Below are positions 60,665-64,000 of a stretch of DNA of 64,000 nucleotides, piece by piece. This DNA comes from Colius striatus (Eukaryota; Chordata; Aves; Coliiformes; Coliidae), in assembly GCF_028858725.1 (NCBI RefSeq), contig NC_084761.1, forward strand, positions 32,580,501 to 32,644,500, written 5' to 3'. A program made the translations under genes and the position numbers. The notes under the pieces were generated by a model. That model was not told where the DNA came from, ran no database searches, and saw only the letters and a program-made list of their open reading frames with translations. Each line of letters begins with the position of its first letter. Within the stretch, counting starts at the first letter, position 1.

Positions 60665-63600
60665 CTGTGGAGGAAAAAAAACAGAAGTCAACAAAAAAGA
60701 GAAGGCAAGTGGTGGTTTTATTGCTTGTTGAAGAGGTGGTACTGTCACACAGAAGTGACAACTGTGTTGTATTTGACTGCTATACATTGTATACTGAAGC
60801 TGTGCCATACTACAATGGATTGCTATTTATCTTCTGCATGTTTCAGTATCATTCATTAAATATTTAATTACAGGAGTGACCTGAATACCATGAGTGCTTC
60901 TCACTTTTTTGAGAATGGGCTCCACCCTAACTTAAAGAGATCTCACTTAAAAGAAAATGTTAAGCAAAAAGACAGAGGTTAAGGAAAAAGGCAGTAGACA
61001 ATTTGTAGTGAAGCTGTATAAGCACAGACAAGCAGCAACGGGAGTAAGTTGTTTGAAAAGAGGAGTGTCTAAAGCAGATGGTTAAAAGCTCTGTAGAGTA
61101 GCCTGGGCAGACTTTGTCGCACCTAAAATGTGATTGTGAAAAACTGTGGATGATTGTTGAGGTGCTAGTACAAAGCAAGTTGTTTCAGCGAATCCTAGTC
61201 ATGAAAGAAGGAACGTGCTGTGAATTGCACTGAAGAACAGGAATACAAGGAGGTTTCCAGGCATTGTAAAGGCCGACACTGAATACAGCAGTAAAGCCAG
61301 TTACAGGATACTTGGAAAAGAAGACTAACACCTCTGAAGGAAATGGTAAAGGCCTTGGCTGCATTTTTGCATGGCTTTCAAAGGAGAATAGGGGAAGAAG
61401 CCATTCCAGTTACTAAAGCTGAGGATAAGGAGTCCAAACAAAAAGTTTACAGGCAATGACACAAAGGAAATAAATAAATTCCAGAAATAATTAAGGAGCA
61501 GGTAATTCAGGGTTTGAATTTGGTGTGGGCATGTAAAACACAGGAAGAGGAAGTTAAGCCTTCAAGAAAATGCTGGGGTGCAGTGTAATGATACAGTTAA
61601 TTTGGTCTAACTGCTGTAGTTCATCCACCCCAGTGCTCTGGTGGTGCTGGAATCTGGTTCGGAAAGCTAAATAGGCTGAAAAATAATGCCGTGAGAAAAA
61701 AAAAGCTCACATGGTTTCCTGCTGGTTTTGCATCTTCAACTGACTCAGCTCAGAGTCAGCAAGAAAAGCTTGAGAGAGCAGGCTCATAGCTTTTAGCAGA
61801 ATTTAGCCATTATTACAAGTGTAGGGCTAGCAGGAGAGAAATGCATTGTCAACAATGAACCCAGGAGGAAGCAGAATGAAGTCTGAACAACAAAATTAGG
61901 AGATCTGTTTTGACTCTGTCGGCTACTGCTGGTGGTAAGATAAAAAAAAATAGATAGATGGGATGAACTATTAAGATCAAGGCTTGTTAACAGATTCTGA
62001 GATACAGTGGGTGAGTTGACAGTTGTGCAGAAGAGGACAACAAAAACACCTCCAAAACACCAACTTACAAGAAGTTTTGCATAAAATTAAATGAGCTAAG
62101 AGGATTATCCAGTAACTGGATGTAAAAACAGAAAAAAAAGGAATCAAGACAGTTTCAGAGAATCCTTAAAGAGAAATCGAGGGACACTCAAAAAAGGATG
62201 TAAAGCACAGAGAGGAGAATCTCAAAAAAATAGTGAGACCACCATAGTCGAGAAACAGTAGAAGAAAGTGCACAAAAGTGGTAAAGGTGAAAAATACAGA
62301 GGCTGTGATGCTAAGTGAGTGTGAATGTGGTTATGAACTGAAAGTAGTTTGGCATAGCAAGAAGTCGGAAACAGTCTTTGCTGAGCCTGACAGCTAAAAG
62401 AGAATACTGAAGAATGTATTTTTATATCATATGTAGCACAGGCCATTAAAAGTTGGTTTTTTTAACCCCACATCAAGTCCCATAATTTCTGTTCAGCTAA
62501 AGCACTTCTTCTTGAAGAGCATCTGCCACTGCTTCGAGATTTCAGCATCAGTCATTTATCAGTAAGCTATACTATGCATAATTATCCCAAATGTTTAGTA
62601 CCTGGTACTCTAGCTCTAATTTGAATTATTCTGGTTTCAGCTTACAGCCACTTGTTTTTCATATGCTCTTATCTATCAAAAATTATGCAGTGGTTGTATA
62701 GAGGCGGATCAGAAAGTACAAGATATGAACTATTTGCCTCACTGCCATGAGAAAACCAGCAGAACATGATTGCAGCTAATTTCCCTTAACTCATTATTTT
62801 TAAATGAAAAAAGAAATGCGCACAACAGCAAGGTTATTTAAATTTCCTAAGTGATACACAATAAATAGGTTTCAACTAGTTTTTCTTATGTAGGCTAAGA
62901 GAAGAAAAAATGAAGAAGCAATTTAAAAAAAATGGCAGCATATAATGGAAATGTAATCACCAGGCAAGAAAGTATCTTCCTTTCTAAATTATATTAGGGT
63001 AGTTTTGTATTTTTAATAACTTTTCAATAAATATGTGAAGACTAAGCTGAAAAATCTTCTCTCATTTTCCACAGAAAACAAACTTCCAGCAGTTTATTCC
63101 ATAAAGATTCCTTTCTCTTTTTTTCAGGATAAGTGTAAAAAAAAAATCGGCTAAAAATGCACTTTTATCAATACAAAGACTCCTAATGACTTCACTGAGC
63201 TATTGCTCAGGCCTTAAAATCATTACAGGAATACACTTGATAAATTATAATAATGATATTATATTATAGATAGGTGTTGCTGACAATATTGATTACATAT
63301 ATATACATATATGACATATATAAAGCTTCCCCAGCCTCCAAAAGGAACAAAATCATGAGGTGAAAAAAGCATAATAGTAGTTCATTTAACTAAGTTTGAA
63401 GTTGCTAAAGATTTGAAGTTGCTGAAGATACTAAAAGATTTAATGTTTTACTTTTGGTTCACCTGAGTGCTAATGGAAAACTCTTCCCACTTCTGGGCAG
63501 ACCATCATCTGCCCTACAGAAGCAGCTGTAAACTGGATGCACAAATGAATAAGTGGATATGCTAAGTAATGGTAGAAGGAAAGCACAGTTTCTAAGAAAA

Positions 63601-64000
63601 TTCTCCATGCAGCCGTGACTATCACCAGACCATTGCAATCCGAGCTTTGATCTGAATAATATAGTTCAGTCCTTATATCTCAGAGGAGAAAACATGTACT
63701 CTCAAATTTCTTTAAAAATACAAATACATAAGTAAGACATTTCCATGCAAACATCAATACTTGGAGAACCTCATAATTGAAAGGGAAATTGTCTGGCAGC
63801 AGCTTAACGCTTCTCTTCATTGTGTTTCCCATGCCTTAATGGCCTAGGGCACTTGGTAAATATGGGTGCCATTCTTAATATATGAAAGTCATAGGGAAAT
63901 ACTTAGTTTTCTAGTAAACCTCAACTGTTCAATAGACAACATTTTTCTTTACCCTTCTGTCTTCTGAGTGTCTATGCCAAATTTGAGAACAGAGCATAGA
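60665..64000 (-). other. MGAT4D: MGAT4D intron, 3.3 kb to window end
   Basis: I searched the minus strand for the preceding MGAT4 exon (the family's 'YCFLM...YYLQ' region followed by a donor) and did not find it. Only A+T-rich DNA, an AT-rich tract at 63240-63325 and chance frames are seen. Confidence 0.5.
63240..63325. repeat. AT-rich simple-sequence tract
   Basis: 'aaattataataatgatatta' and 'tacatatatatacatatatg' make a tract of almost only A and T with TA and ATA periodicity. Confidence 0.7.

Noticed and set aside
60700-64000. Search for the next upstream MGAT4D exon
   Set aside because: Candidate donors preceded by 'acctg' on the + strand (near 60877, 62582 and 63460) do not follow MGAT4-like sequence, so the exon is probably outside the window.
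1-64000. CRISPR arrays, bacterial operons, phage or plasmid features
   Set aside because: None seen. There are no regularly spaced direct repeats, no dense same-strand reading frames, and all confirmed coding sequence is spliced.

Overview
This is a piece of a vertebrate, almost certainly avian, genome. Coding sequence is split into short GT-AG exons. The interspersed repeats are almost all CR1 LINE fragments with the bird-type 3' end (a 'ttccaaccc' block followed by 'attctatgattctatg'), plus one LTR of avian endogenous-retrovirus type. No Alu, SINE or L1 was recognised, and no bacterial or plasmid feature. The three recognisable genes stand in the order SCOC - CLGN - MGAT4D, the order I recall for human 4q31, so this looks like ordinary conserved vertebrate synteny. 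The species cannot be named from the sequence.

Layout. (1) 1-12,700, + strand: SCOC, a small Golgi/autophagy coiled-coil protein. Three coding exons lie at 9,646-10,523 (82 residues). A CpG-island promoter with a non-coding first exon lies near 8,870-9,010. A separate upstream coding exon at 455-518 splices in frame to make a longer N-terminal isoform of 119 residues. (2) 14,430-42,400, - strand: CLGN (calmegin), complete in 14 coding exons (612 residues), with a 5' UTR intron leading back to a CpG-island promoter at about 42.4 kb that contains an exact NRF1 site. SCOC and CLGN converge tail to tail, with about 1.8 kb between their poly(A) signals. (3) 42.7-48.5 kb: intergenic DNA with a 950-bp solo LTR. 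(4) 48,560 to the window end, - strand: the 3' part of MGAT4D (eight exons, the last 280 residues). Its N-terminal exons lie beyond position 64,000.

Function. All three products act in the secretory/Golgi system. CLGN is a lectin-type ER chaperone for N-glycoproteins. MGAT4D is a Golgi protein of the GnT-IV family whose mammalian form inhibits MGAT1. SCOC works at the Golgi in vesicle traffic and autophagy. In mammals CLGN and MGAT4D are both mainly testis-expressed.

I found no evidence for a new biological system. The points most worth a second look are the distant in-frame upstream exon of SCOC, the intact C-terminal lectin-like region of the bird MGAT4D, a perfect 18-bp inverted repeat in a CLGN intron, and the LTR with unusually long terminal inverted repeats. 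Most open frames of 60-250 codons in the window are chance frames in CpG islands, introns or repeats. Exon boundaries were set by eye from GT-AG signals, frame continuity and remembered family sequences. No alignment program was run.
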